Assembly (NCBI GenBank): GCA_022447855.1
Contig: JAKUTX010000001.1
Location: 186,001 to 250,000 of the forward strand
Length of the DNA: 64,000 bases
Direction of reading: 5' to 3'
Source of the DNA: UBA6927 sp022447855
GTDB taxonomy: Bacteria > Chloroflexota > Dehalococcoidia > Lucifugimonadales > UBA6927
Part shown: in pieces, positions 16,581 to 25,619 of the stretch
Layout: each line of letters starts with the position of its first letter
Numbering within the stretch: the stretch's first letter is position 1
The notes under the pieces: model-generated
Told to the model about the DNA's origin: nothing
The model's input: the letters and a program-made list of their open reading frames with translations, nothing else
Database searches by the model: none
Translations under genes and position numbers: made by a program

Positions 16581-19034
16581 TCATTCTTTAGGTGAAAGAT
16601 CTACTAAATTATTAGATTCCTGTTTAGAAAAAACCAATGTATCATGATCGATATCAACAAAAATTGTTTCGCCTTCAACAATTTCACCTGCCAATACTCG
16701 CTTTGCAAGCTCGCTTTCCAGTTCCTTTTGAATAGCTCTCCTAAGAGGTCTTGCACCAAAATTAGAATCATACCAATTGTCAACGATAAATGATTTAGCA
16801 CTGTCAGAAATTGAGATTTGAATCGACTTTGAATTCAATCTTTCTTGAACCTCCGAAATCATCAAATCCAAGATTTGATATATTTGTTCCTGTTCCAAAG
16901 AGTCAAAGATTACAATCTCATCAATCCTATTTATAAATTCAACACGAAAGCTCTTTTTAATCGCATCTTCAATAGATGATCTTAACTTTGCATCACCAAT
17001 ATCTTTCCCCTGCAGAAAGCCCATCGGTTCTTCAGAACCACCAGAGTTGCCTAAATTACTAGTCATAATAACCACAGTATTACGGAAATCAACTGTTCGA
17101 CCTTGCCCATCTGTAAGTCGGCCATCATCCATCAATTGAAGCAAAATATCAAAAACTGCTGGATGCGCTTTCTCAATTTCATCAAACAATATGACTTGAA
17201 ATGGCCTCCTTCGAATGAGTTCGGTCAATTGACCGCCCTCCTCAAAACCTATATATCCTGGAGGGGCTCCAATCAATCTAGAAACACTATGTTGTTCCAT
17301 ATATTCAGACATATCTATTCTTACTAGATTCTCAGGACTATCAAACAAAAACTCTGCAACTGCTCTTGCAAGAGCAGTCTTTCCTACACCAGTAGGCCCT
17401 AAAAATAAGAAATTTCCAATTGGCCTAGCAGGGTCTTTCAAATCAGCTCTTGCTCTTCGAATCGCATCTGAAACAGACGAAATTGCAGTGTCTTGACCTA
17501 CAATTCGATTATGAAGTCTATCTTCCATATTAATTAATTTCTCTGCTTCCGTCTCCAACAACCTATGAACCGGCACCCCCGTCCACGCCGAAACTAATCG
17601 GCCAATATCCTCTGCAGTAACATTCATCTCAGGAGATTTTTCATCTTTATCAATAGGAATCAACTTTTCTTGATCTTCTTCAATTTTTAGCTTTTCAGAC
17701 TTTATTCTAGCCGCAGTCTCATAATCACCTTTTTGAGCTGCCATCTCTTCATCATGATTTAACCTTTGAATAGTTTCTTGAAATTGCACAATTTCCCTTG
17801 ATGGCATTTCCATCCTGATTCGTACTCCACTAGCCGCTTCATCGATCAAATCTACCGCTTTATCAGGCAACAACCTTTCAGAAATATAACGCTGAGACAA
17901 ACTTACCGCTGATTCCAATGCATTATCTGTAATTTTAACTCCATGATGAGCTTCATACTTTGGTCTCAAAATTTTCAGCATATCTATAGCATCATTTGTT
18001 TTTGGCTCGTCAACTCGAATAGGTTGAAATCTTCTCTCCAAAGCCGCATCTTTTTCAATATACCTGCGATATTCATCTTCAGTTGTAGCACCAATTGTTT
18101 GCAATTCGCCTCTCGCCAATGCTGGCTTCATCATATTGCCAGCATCAATTGCCCCTTCCGATGCTCCTGCGCCAACAACTGTATGGATCTCATCAATCAA
18201 TAAAATTACTCCACCATTAGAAGCCTTAACCTCATCCATAACTGACTTAAGTCTTTCTTCAAATTCCCCTCGAAACTTCGAACCAGCCAGCATCGCCCCA
18301 ATATCTAATGCCATTACTCTCTTATTTTTTAATGCTTCTGGAACAGCACCTTGAGATACGGCCTGAGCTAAACCTTCAGCAATAGCCGTCTTTCCTACAC
18401 CTGCCCCACCAATTAACACAGGATTGTTCTTAGTCCTACGCAAGAGTGTCTGAATAACCCTGGCAACTTCATTATCTCTTCCTACAATAGGATCAAGCTT
18501 GCCTTTTTTGGCTTGTTCAGTTAAATCAATCGAATATTTTTCCAATGTTCCATATTTGGTTTCAGCTTTAGCATCCATGACCCTGTGTCCACCACGAATC
18601 TTCTGAAGAACCTGGTATACATCTTCAGGGTCAATATTCATTTCCAAAAATATTTCTGCTATAGGACCATTTTGTCTTCTAGCTAATGCCAAGAAAAGAT
18701 GTTCTGTACTAATCAATTCGTCTTGCATATGTCTTGCTTCAACTGCTGCATCTTGAAGCAATGATTTTACTCCAGGAGTAATATACAGTTGGTCCCCAAC
18801 GTATCCCGAAACATGTGATGTCAGCAATCGTCTTTCTACCAAACTTTTTAATTTTGTAATATCAAGTTTTAATTCAGATATTACAGACATAGATATCCCA
18901 TCAGTCTGTTGCAACAATGCTGTTAATACATGCAAATCAGACCATTGAGTATGACGCAATTCCCTTGCGAGCTCTTGAGACTGAGTAATCACAGATTGAG
19001 CCATCTCTGTATAATGTTCTCTACGGCCTACCAT
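16581..19034 (-). CDS. clpC: ClpC-type AAA+ protease chaperone
   Basis: ATP-dependent unfoldase that probably feeds a ClpP peptidase. Order of domains in about 817 residues: double Clp N repeat (1-145), D1 AAA+ with Walker A GGAGVGKTA (about 205) and DEIHTVVGAG, a short middle domain with a UVR-like AAQKGDYETAARIKSEKLKIE (about 430), and D2 AAA+ with GPTGVGKTA (about 545) and ILFDEIEKAHP. The short middle domain separates it from ClpB. A PMGFLQ segment in D2 may be the ClpP-binding loop. I use the ATG at 19034 because GGAG lies six bases upstream; an in-frame GTG at 19046 overlaps that site. A near-consensus promoter lies just upstream. Confidence 0.92.
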   Translation of the reverse strand: MVGRREHYTEMAQSVITQSQELARELRHTQWSDLHVLTALLQQTDGISMSVISELKLDITKLKSLVERRLLTSHVSGYVGDQLYITPGVKSLLQDAAVEARHMQDELISTEHLFLALARRQNGPIAEIFLEMNIDPEDVYQVLQKIRGGHRVMDAKAETKYGTLEKYSIDLTEQAKKGKLDPIVGRDNEVARVIQTLLRRTKNNPVLIGGAGVGKTAIAEGLAQAVSQGAVPEALKNKRVMALDIGAMLAGSKFRGEFEERLKSVMDEVKASNGGVILLIDEIHTVVGAGASEGAIDAGNMMKPALARGELQTIGATTEDEYRRYIEKDAALERRFQPIRVDEPKTNDAIDMLKILRPKYEAHHGVKITDNALESAVSLSQRYISERLLPDKAVDLIDEAASGVRIRMEMPSREIVQFQETIQRLNHDEEMAAQKGDYETAARIKSEKLKIEEDQEKLIPIDKDEKSPEMNVTAEDIGRLVSAWTGVPVHRLLETEAEKLINMEDRLHNRIVGQDTAISSVSDAIRRARADLKDPARPIGNFLFLGPTGVGKTALARAVAEFLFDSPENLVRIDMSEYMEQHSVSRLIGAPPGYIGFEEGGQLTELIRRRPFQVILFDEIEKAHPAVFDILLQLMDDGRLTDGQGRTVDFRNTVVIMTSNLGNSGGSEEPMGFLQGKDIGDAKLRSSIEDAIKKSFRVEFINRIDEIVIFDSLEQEQIYQILDLMISEVQERLNSKSIQISISDSAKSFIVDNWYDSNFGARPLRRAIQKELESELAKRVLAGEIVEGETIFVDIDHDTLVFSKQESNNLVDLSPKE

Positions 19035-19076
19035 AAAAATCTCCACAAATACATAACTTTTATCTAATTATAATGA

Positions 19077-19105
19077 AGTATAGCAACCGTCTTGATACAA
19101 GTCAA
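19077..19105 (-). promoter_or_regulatory. Sigma-70 promoter of clpC
   Basis: On the minus strand, TTGACT (19100-19105), a 17 nt spacer and TATACT (19077-19082), 43 nt ahead of the clpC ATG. Both hexamers match five of six consensus positions with ideal spacing. No CtsR- or CIRCE-like operator was recognised near it. Confidence 0.7.
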
Positions 19106-19185
19106 CTCAACTTATGTGACAGGATTTACTGATTTGACTTTCCACATAGCAATTGGAAAAATTTATATTATTATAGAGTGCGCTT

Positions 19186-19830
19186 TTGATAATCGACCTA
19201 CATACTCATACAACACCTGATTCTGATGATAGTAGTCTATCCATTGGTGAATTAATTGAAGTATCTAAAAAATGTGGCCTGAATGGTATATGCATCACCA
19301 ACCACGATAGATTTCTATCAATCAAAGAATCCATATCACTTTCAAAAACCTACGATTTCTTAGTTATACCAGGGGTAGAAATCACCACTGATGAAGGTCA
19401 CTTAATTACATTTGGATTGGAAACATATATCTTTGGAATGCACCGTGCTTCCTTTGTAAATTCATTAGTAAAGAAATCCAACGGTGCAATGATTTTAGCG
19501 CACCCATACAGAAGAATATTTAATGAAGACCAGAACAAAAACTCTTTAGAATATGAAGAAATGATTTCTAGAGCCCTAACCAATCCCACACTTTCTATGG
19601 TTGACTCAATTGACACGCTTAATGGAAGAGGAAATTACCACCAAAACCAATTCTCCAAAGAGATTGCACTAAGATCTCAAATTCCAGGATCTGGTGCTAG
19701 TGATGCTCATTCCGTGGCAGATATTGGGACATGTGCGACTGAATTCATAGACGAAATCAAAAACATTCAGGAACTTATCATCGCTTTAAAAAGAGGACGA
19801 TTCCATCCAATCAAACTACGAAACGATTAA
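19186..19830 (+). CDS. PHP-domain metal-dependent phosphoesterase
   Basis: PHP (polymerase and histidinol phosphatase) domain protein of 214 residues. Metal-ligand motifs are DLHTHTTPDSD at the N-terminus, ITNHDR (about 43), PGVEITT (about 63), ILAHPYRR (about 104) and SDAHS (about 167). The order and spacing match stand-alone PHP hydrolases. The substrate (a phosphoester such as a nucleotide or sugar phosphate) is unknown. Starts at TTG 19186. It is divergent from clpC and convergent with holA, with no clear functional link to either. Confidence 0.85.
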   Translation: MIIDLHTHTTPDSDDSSLSIGELIEVSKKCGLNGICITNHDRFLSIKESISLSKTYDFLVIPGVEITTDEGHLITFGLETYIFGMHRASFVNSLVKKSNGAMILAHPYRRIFNEDQNKNSLEYEEMISRALTNPTLSMVDSIDTLNGRGNYHQNQFSKEIALRSQIPGSGASDAHSVADIGTCATEFIDEIKNIQELIIALKRGRFHPIKLRND

Positions 19831-19848
19831 CAATGCCCCAACTCTGAA

Positions 19849-20841
19849 TTATTCCTCATTTACTTTAGTGCACAAATCAACAATCAATAAATCTAAAATC
19901 ATTGAAGAGGGCGTCGAAACTGATTTTAATGCATAATCAGCCTCCAGTAATAATTTATGCATAGAAATAAGACTTAACATTCCTATAGATTTTTCATATT
20001 GAAAAATCTTTTTCATCACAAAGCCAGGCAAATTAAGACGCTTTCCAATCTCAGCACCTGAAACTCCACGTAATCGAAAATCTTTACAAAGCATCAAAAA
20101 CCTCAGCTGCCTGACAATCATTATAACTACAGACTGAGGTGTATTCCCATCATCTAGGATTCTCTGAATTAGATGAAATGCTCTATCTGGATTACCATCA
20201 AAAATCGAATCAACAGCGGAAAAAATACTAGCCTCTCGGACTACTGCAACAGTTTCTTTAACATCAGCAAGCGAAATTTTACCGTCACTTGAGTACAAAC
20301 TGAGCTTAGTTAGTTCATGACCAATCATTCTTTTGTTATTCCCAATAGATTCAACCAATGCAGAAACGGCAGCCTGATCAATTGAAACCCCAATCTTTCT
20401 AGCTTGATTCTGTATCCACATAGGCATTTCATACATTTTTGGCAACTGGATTTGTAAAAACTTTGAATGTGTTTTGAGATAACTTGAAAGACCACGTATC
20501 TTAGGCAAATTATCATCTACCATCACTAAATGAGTAGTATCTGGCACAGAATCCAGGAATTCCTTAACTACCGACAAATCACTTTTGTCAGAATTAGATT
20601 TGGTTGATGACTGTGATGTGCCGAAAATAACCGAGGCAAAATCATTAACTATCACCAAGCGCAGATTAGACATGAAGGGAATTGTGTTGCAATGTGAAAT
20701 CAAATCTTGGAAATTAATTGTAGCACCATCCAAAATTGTAGTATTAATATCCTTTAATTCTTCGGGCAGAACCGTTTGTTTAATTTCCGAACAAATCGAT
20801 TCAATCTCAAAATCATCATTTCCTATTAATACTGTAAGCAT
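19849..20841 (-). CDS. holA: DNA polymerase III subunit delta
   Basis: Clamp-loader delta subunit of the replicative polymerase, which opens the beta clamp. About 330 residues: N-terminal AAA+-like domain (LTVLIGNDDFEIESI), a degenerate middle, the helical lid and C-terminal collar (VESIGNNKRMIGHELTKL, EASIFSAVDSIFDGN, VVIMIVRQLRFLMLCK). As in known delta subunits, no Walker A is present. The start is taken at the ATG at 20841, preceded by AGGGG; an in-frame GTG at 20865 would place that site inside the gene. It stands alone on its strand between a PHP gene and an enolase-superfamily gene. Confidence 0.9.
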   Translation of the reverse strand: MLTVLIGNDDFEIESICSEIKQTVLPEELKDINTTILDGATINFQDLISHCNTIPFMSNLRLVIVNDFASVIFGTSQSSTKSNSDKSDLSVVKEFLDSVPDTTHLVMVDDNLPKIRGLSSYLKTHSKFLQIQLPKMYEMPMWIQNQARKIGVSIDQAAVSALVESIGNNKRMIGHELTKLSLYSSDGKISLADVKETVAVVREASIFSAVDSIFDGNPDRAFHLIQRILDDGNTPQSVVIMIVRQLRFLMLCKDFRLRGVSGAEIGKRLNLPGFVMKKIFQYEKSIGMLSLISMHKLLLEADYALKSVSTPSSMILDLLIVDLCTKVNEE

Positions 20842-20915
20842 ATCAACCCCTGAGTCCACACTCACAAACGCAAAATATCAAACATAAATGTAACACTTTT
20901 TAAAATTTTTATAAC

Positions 20916-22058
20916 CTATGAATAAATAAAATTTGAATCAATTTCAACTCCAAGCCCAGGTGAATCGGGCACCTGAATATATCCCTCTTTAACTATAGGA
21001 GGATCTTGAAGAATAGACAGCTGATGCTCATACGAACCAATTGGGGGGTCATTCAATAATTCCAAATACGGTGCATGATCCCAAGCAGCCACGAGATGCA
21101 TATGCGCTATTAACCCCAGTTCACCACCGCCGTGGTGAGGCACAATCCTTTTGGAAAATTTTTTGGCTAATTCTCCTAAATTGAGAAGCTCAGTCACGCC
21201 ATCCATTACCAAACTTTCTGGTTGAATTACGTCATATATAGATTTTTCCAACATGTGATTGAAATATTTAATTTCCCTATTGTTCTCACCGCCTGCTAAA
21301 GAAATTGTAGTCAGTGATCCCAACCTAGACAAACCTTCATAATCAAATCTTTTCAAAGGTTCCTCTAGCCAATAAACATTTAGGTTTTCAAGCTCTTTGG
21401 CAGTATCTAAAGCCCTTTGAAAATCCCATTGCACCCCGAATGGCCTTTCCTCAATTGACTCGGCTTGATTCGCATCAACCATAATTTTCAAAGAATCACC
21501 TACTGCTTCACGAACCATCTCAATGGTTCTAATATCTTTCGCAATCGTCTCATGATGGATACGAAGTTTGATTGCCTTCCATCCCTCTTCTTTTAGAGTT
21601 GTAGCAAGCACGGCTCTCTCTTCAGGCTCGGACAAAACCACAAAACTTGAATATGGAACAATCTGTCTATTTGACCCGCCCCACAATTGATAAAGTGGCT
21701 TAGACAAAGATTTTCCAATAAGATCCCACAAAGCTATGTCTAGACCTGCATTGCCATTATAAGGAGGAGCGAAAATATTCGAACGCAATTCACTATTTAT
21801 TTCAAAAACACTAAAAGGACTCCGTCCCACTACAAGATTTTTTACTTGAGCGAGAAAACTCTGGTCAATTGAAGGTCCGATTCCTATCAGTCCCTCATTA
21901 GTATGAACTTGAGTGAATGCTCCGCCCCCTCTACGGAAAGTTTTAGCCCCCCCAGGAAACCACGCAGGCTCTAAGATACCAATAATTTCTCCTTCTTTTA
22001 AAGGAATAATTTTTACATCCGTAATAACAATGTTAGATGGATTTTTAAATTCAAACAT
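20916..22058 (-). CDS. Enolase-superfamily enzyme (mandelate racemase/muconate lactonizing type)
   Basis: Mg-dependent acid-sugar dehydratase, racemase or cycloisomerase of 380 residues. The C-terminal barrel shows a KLR motif in WKAIKLRIHHE (about 172-180), the three metal ligands Asp in IMVDANQAES, Glu in WLEEPLKRFD and Glu in SLAGGENNRE, and the His-containing PHHGGGELGL near residue 313. Presence of all ligands predicts activity; the base pair of residues (K-x-R rather than K-x-K, plus His) argues against mandelate racemase itself. It is a single gene with no catabolic neighbours and the other two enolase paralogues lie 14 kb away. Exact substrate is unknown. Confidence 0.87.
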   Translation of the reverse strand: MFEFKNPSNIVITDVKIIPLKEGEIIGILEPAWFPGGAKTFRRGGGAFTQVHTNEGLIGIGPSIDQSFLAQVKNLVVGRSPFSVFEINSELRSNIFAPPYNGNAGLDIALWDLIGKSLSKPLYQLWGGSNRQIVPYSSFVVLSEPEERAVLATTLKEEGWKAIKLRIHHETIAKDIRTIEMVREAVGDSLKIMVDANQAESIEERPFGVQWDFQRALDTAKELENLNVYWLEEPLKRFDYEGLSRLGSLTTISLAGGENNREIKYFNHMLEKSIYDVIQPESLVMDGVTELLNLGELAKKFSKRIVPHHGGGELGLIAHMHLVAAWDHAPYLELLNDPPIGSYEHQLSILQDPPIVKEGYIQVPDSPGLGVEIDSNFIYS

Positions 22059-22098
22059 TTGATGATCCTAGATACGCTAGATAGTTAATTTGAAGCAT

Positions 22099-22107
22099 TG
22101 CTATACT
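22099..22107 (+). promoter_or_regulatory. Extended -10 promoter for the DUF1232-ychF-hemW run
   Basis: TGC followed at once by TATACT (22102-22107), 36 nt before the TTG start at 22143. The -35 is weak, as is usual for extended -10 promoters. Confidence 0.45.
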
Positions 22108-22142
22108 TATAAAAGAGGAATCGATTCGACGCAGGAGATAGC

Positions 22143-22502
22143 TTGTTAAAATATACACTACTATACAGTGTTTTTAGACATGTTTTCAGATTAGTATGGC
22201 GCATATTGATGGATAGTAGAGTGCCAATTCGAACCAAATTAATCGTGCCAATTACTTTAATATATATTATTTCGCCTTTTGACATTATTGCCGACTTCAT
22301 TCCTATAGCAGGACAACTTGATGATATTCTATCTATAATCATTGGTGTTTCACTTCTTTTGATTTTTTCACCTTCGAATGTAGTATTCGAACATTTAGAT
22401 AATTTAACCAGTCAAAAATTCTCAAAATCTCAAAATAAGGATACAATTATCGAAGGAACATCTAAGATTATTGAAGAAGATGAAGGAAAAAATTGGAAAT
22501 AG
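22143..22502 (+). CDS. DUF1232 (YkvA-like) membrane protein
   Basis: Small membrane protein of 119 residues. The DUF1232 signature is plain: IPIRTKLIVP..., then SPFDIIADFIPIAGQLDDI, with two hydrophobic segments (about 38-58 and 63-82). A polar tail rich in Lys, Glu and Ser follows. The family is widespread and its role is not established. TTG start with AGGAGA (22133-22138) four bases ahead. Its last codons overlap the ychF start by 10 nt, implying coupled expression. Confidence 0.8.
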   Translation: MLKYTLLYSVFRHVFRLVWRILMDSRVPIRTKLIVPITLIYIISPFDIIADFIPIAGQLDDILSIIIGVSLLLIFSPSNVVFEHLDNLTSQKFSKSQNKDTIIEGTSKIIEEDEGKNWK

Positions 22503-23593
22503 CAATTATCGGACTAAGCCAAAGTGGAAAAACTACTGTGTTTAATGCAGTGACTAAAGGAAAAGCTGAGGTAGCATCGTTTGGTGGCAGATCCAACAAA
22601 CCTAACATAGGAACTGCAAAAGTACCTGACAGTAGATTTGTTCAACTCAACAAAATTTTTAAACCTCAGAAAACTACACCTGCGGAAATCCGTTTCATCG
22701 ACATACCCTCTGCTCCAGAAGGCCTGGGGGAATCAAACGGTATTTCAGGGGAATATCTTAATCTATTACAAAGATCTGATGCTCTTGCCTTAATAATTCG
22801 AGCATTCCAAAATTCATCAGTACCCCACCCATCAGGGAAAACTAATCCACAAGGCGATCTCGAAACCATGCTATATGAGTTATCATTCGCAGATATAGAA
22901 ATACTAGAACGTCGACTGGAAAAACTAAACACTCAATTAAAATCCCCTAAATCAGACATGAAACAATTATTACTGAATGAAAAATCAATATTAGAACAAA
23001 TTAAATCTCAATTAGAGGATGGAATTCATGTCAGAGAGCAAAATTTAACAGCCGAGCAACAACAATCAATTAAAAACTTTGCTCTACTAACTAATAAGCC
23101 TCTGATGGTAGTAATCAATATCAATGAAGAACAATCTGAGAACACCCCCCAAACATTTCAAGAAATTAACGATTTGATTTCAAAACCACTAACAAAAGCA
23201 ACCGCATTAGCTGCACAACTGGAAATGGAATTAACAGAAATGGAACCGGAAGATGAAAGGGATTTTAGAGAATCTCTTTCTATAAATGAATCTGGTTTGG
23301 ATCAAATGGTTAGATTGACATATGATCTATTAAACTTAATAACTTTTTTCACAGTAGGAGAAGATGAAAACCGAGCATGGCCTATACAAACAGGAACAAT
23401 GGCTGTTAATGCTGCCGGAGAAATTCATTCCGATATTCAAAAGGGATTTATCAGAGGTGAAGTAATTGCATTTGACGACTTAGTCGAATGCAATGGAATG
23501 ACAGACGCAAAAACCAAAGGATTAATCCGTCAAGAAGGAAGATCTTACGAAATGAAAGACGGGGACATTATGCACGTTCTATTCAATGTGTAA
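22493..23593 (+). CDS. ychF: YchF/OLA1-family ribosome-associated P-loop ATPase
   Basis: TRAFAC-class NTPase of the Obg subfamily, which binds ribosomes and in characterised members hydrolyses ATP. 366 residues: Walker A GLSQSGKTT (7-15), G3-like FIDIPSAPEGLG (about 69), a helical coiled-coil insert (about 130-185), the G4 region NININEEQ, and a C-terminal TGS domain (about 280-366; LINFFTVGEDENRAWPIQ, then GFIRGEVIAFDDL). Usual YchF has GLPNVGKS and a longer DxPG-type G3, so the nucleotide pocket is divergent. TTG start with GAAGGA five bases upstream, overlapping DUF1232. hemW follows after 4 nt. Confidence 0.85.
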   Translation: MEIAIIGLSQSGKTTVFNAVTKGKAEVASFGGRSNKPNIGTAKVPDSRFVQLNKIFKPQKTTPAEIRFIDIPSAPEGLGESNGISGEYLNLLQRSDALALIIRAFQNSSVPHPSGKTNPQGDLETMLYELSFADIEILERRLEKLNTQLKSPKSDMKQLLLNEKSILEQIKSQLEDGIHVREQNLTAEQQQSIKNFALLTNKPLMVVININEEQSENTPQTFQEINDLISKPLTKATALAAQLEMELTEMEPEDERDFRESLSINESGLDQMVRLTYDLLNLITFFTVGEDENRAWPIQTGTMAVNAAGEIHSDIQKGFIRGEVIAFDDLVECNGMTDAKTKGLIRQEGRSYEMKDGDIMHVLFNV

Positions 23594-23597
23594 CTAG

Positions 23598-24839
23598 ATG
23601 ATCGAGTCTATTAAAGAGGATTTATCTTTATATCTTCATGTACCATTCTGCCACACAAAATGTCCTTATTGCGACTTCAACACATACGAAAAAATTGAAC
23701 AATTAATTCCTAATTATATTGAATCAATCAGCAATGATATTGAATTCTGGGGGACAACTCTAAATCACCCAATAACAAAAACCATTTTCCTGGGAGGGGG
23801 AACACCCTCATATCTTTCAACATCTAATCTTACAAAAGTAATTCAGTCAATTAAAACAAATTTTCACATTTCGGAAAATGCTGAAATTACGATCGAATGC
23901 AATCCAGGAGACTTAAATCACAAAAAACTCGAAAATTATCTTCAAATAGGAATTAACAGATTGAGTATCGGTATCCAATCATTTGATGATGAACTATTAA
24001 CAAAAATTGGTAGAAGGCATAATGCTGAAGATGCAATTTCTTCATACAATCAGGCAATTGAATCAGGATTTTCTAATGTCAGTATAGATTTAATGTTTGG
24101 ACTTCCAGGACAAACCAAAGAAAATTGGATCAATACCATGTATAAAGCATTGGAATTGAACCCAAAACACATATCGCTATATTGCTTAACTCTAGAATCC
24201 GGAACTCCAATGGAAGCATGGGAACGAAACGGCAAAATTCAAGTTCCAGACAACGATATTACTGCTGACATGTACTCAGAAACTCAAAAACTAATGCAGC
24301 AAGCAAATTACAAACACTACGAAATTTCCAATTGGTGTAAGGATGGGTATGAAAGCATTCACAATTTAACTTATTGGGAAAATAAGCCATACATTGGAAT
24401 CGGTCCCGGTGCACATTCTTATCTACATCCACTAAGGTTTTGGGCACTTAAATCTCCTAGAGAATACATAAAGAAGACATCGTTTCTAGCAGAAAATTCC
24501 ATTTCAAAAAACTTTTTTTCTGAGAGTTTCAATGCTAAAAAACTAAAGGATTCTACGACCATCGAAGAAATTGAATATATTTCTAATAATACGGAAATAA
24601 TTGATACTGTTATGATGGGTATTAGATTAAATTCAGGATTGAATCTTTCAAAATTCAAAAGCCGCTTTGGTATTTCTTTCACTGAATTATTCGGAGATAT
24701 CACAACTGAATTAATCAATTTGAGACTACTTACTTTGGATGGTTATAACCTGAAACTCACTGACCAAGGTCGGATGTTATGTTCCCAGGTCACAAGTAAA
24801 TTATTTGAAACACTCTCAAATGAGAGAAACCAAAAATAA
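23598..24839 (+). CDS. hemW: HemW-like radical SAM heme chaperone
   Basis: Radical SAM protein of 413 residues in the HemN/HemW family. CHTKCPYCDF gives the Cys-x3-Cys-x2-Cys 4Fe-4S site (residues about 19-26), followed by the SAM-binding FLGGGTPSYL and the barrel motifs IECNPGD, LSIGIQSFDD and LMFGLPGQT. HemW proteins have Phe after the third Cys region where true HemN has an extra Cys, so the heme-chaperone reading is preferred over coproporphyrinogen III oxidase. The C-terminal HemN domain (about 300-400) is complete. Follows ychF by 4 nt. Confidence 0.87.
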   Translation: MIESIKEDLSLYLHVPFCHTKCPYCDFNTYEKIEQLIPNYIESISNDIEFWGTTLNHPITKTIFLGGGTPSYLSTSNLTKVIQSIKTNFHISENAEITIECNPGDLNHKKLENYLQIGINRLSIGIQSFDDELLTKIGRRHNAEDAISSYNQAIESGFSNVSIDLMFGLPGQTKENWINTMYKALELNPKHISLYCLTLESGTPMEAWERNGKIQVPDNDITADMYSETQKLMQQANYKHYEISNWCKDGYESIHNLTYWENKPYIGIGPGAHSYLHPLRFWALKSPREYIKKTSFLAENSISKNFFSESFNAKKLKDSTTIEEIEYISNNTEIIDTVMMGIRLNSGLNLSKFKSRFGISFTELFGDITTELINLRLLTLDGYNLKLTDQGRMLCSQVTSKLFETLSNERNQK

Positions 24840-24935
24840 AATTAATTTCAAACATTTCATTTCTACCTATTGCGAATTATTTCCAACTCCAATAGACTTG
24901 CTATAGAAATAATTGATTTAATGGGGTAGTTAGCC

Positions 24936-25550
24936 ATGAAGGTAGTTTTTCTAGAGGACGTATACGGAGTCGCAAAAGGTGGCGATGTCAAAGAAGTTAA
25001 AAATGGATTTGCACGGAATTTTTTGATCCCCAAGAACCTCGCAGTACCTGCATCTCATGATGCATTATTAAGAGTCAAAAGCTTGGTAGAAAAAGCAGAT
25101 ACTGAGCGCGTCAAAATTATGAGTGACATGCAGGAATTAGCTGATGCTATCAATGGTTCAGAAATTTCGATCGAAATGCGTTCAGGAGCCAACGGCAGAT
25201 TATATGGATCAGTAAATACAGGTTTGATAGCCACTGAATTGTCCAAAATATCCAATCGTGAAATTGACCGAAAATTCATTAATATTAATGATCCAATCAG
25301 AGAGTTAGGCGAGTTTGAAATTGGAGTTCGATTACATCCGGAAATTAATGCTTCTATTAAAGTATCTGTTATTTCAGACGATGCTTCTGAAGAGCCGGAA
25401 GAAACTCCCATAGACAACTCTAATGAATTAGATACTGATTCTTCAGAAGATCCTTCGGACGAGCTAGATGAAACTCTCGTCGACAACTCTAATGAATTAG
25501 ATACTGATTCTGCAGCTGTTGAAGAAAAAGATCAAACAGAACCTGCCTAA
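24936..25550 (+). CDS. rplI: 50S ribosomal protein L9 with acidic C-terminal tail
   Basis: L9 of the large subunit. The N-terminal rRNA-binding domain has the GGDVKEVKNGFARNFLIP signature, then the long connecting helix and the C-terminal domain with RSGANGRLYGSV and EIGVRLHPEI. Typical L9 is about 148 residues; this one has 204. The extra residues from about 150 are acidic (Asp, Glu, Ser, Asn rich) and contain a direct repeat of DNSNELDTDS, encoded by an exact 30-bp repeat 69 bp apart. The gene precedes dnaB by 69 nt, a very common bacterial order. Confidence 0.93.
   Translation: MKVVFLEDVYGVAKGGDVKEVKNGFARNFLIPKNLAVPASHDALLRVKSLVEKADTERVKIMSDMQELADAINGSEISIEMRSGANGRLYGSVNTGLIATELSKISNREIDRKFININDPIRELGEFEIGVRLHPEINASIKVSVISDDASEEPEETPIDNSNELDTDSSEDPSDELDETLVDNSNELDTDSAAVEEKDQTEPA
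25413..25511 (+). repeat. Two 30-bp exact direct repeats inside rplI
   Basis: The 30-bp segment at 25413-25442 recurs unchanged at 25482-25511, a period of 69 bp (23 codons, in frame). The flanks are similar but diverged. It encodes the duplicated DNSNELDTDS of the L9 tail, so it is most simply an in-frame tandem duplication. Confidence 0.85.
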
Positions 25551-25619
25551 TTTCATTAAAGTTCAAGCATTCCCACATAGATAATCGAAACAAATTACAT
25601 CCAAGCCGAAGGTCCCAAG

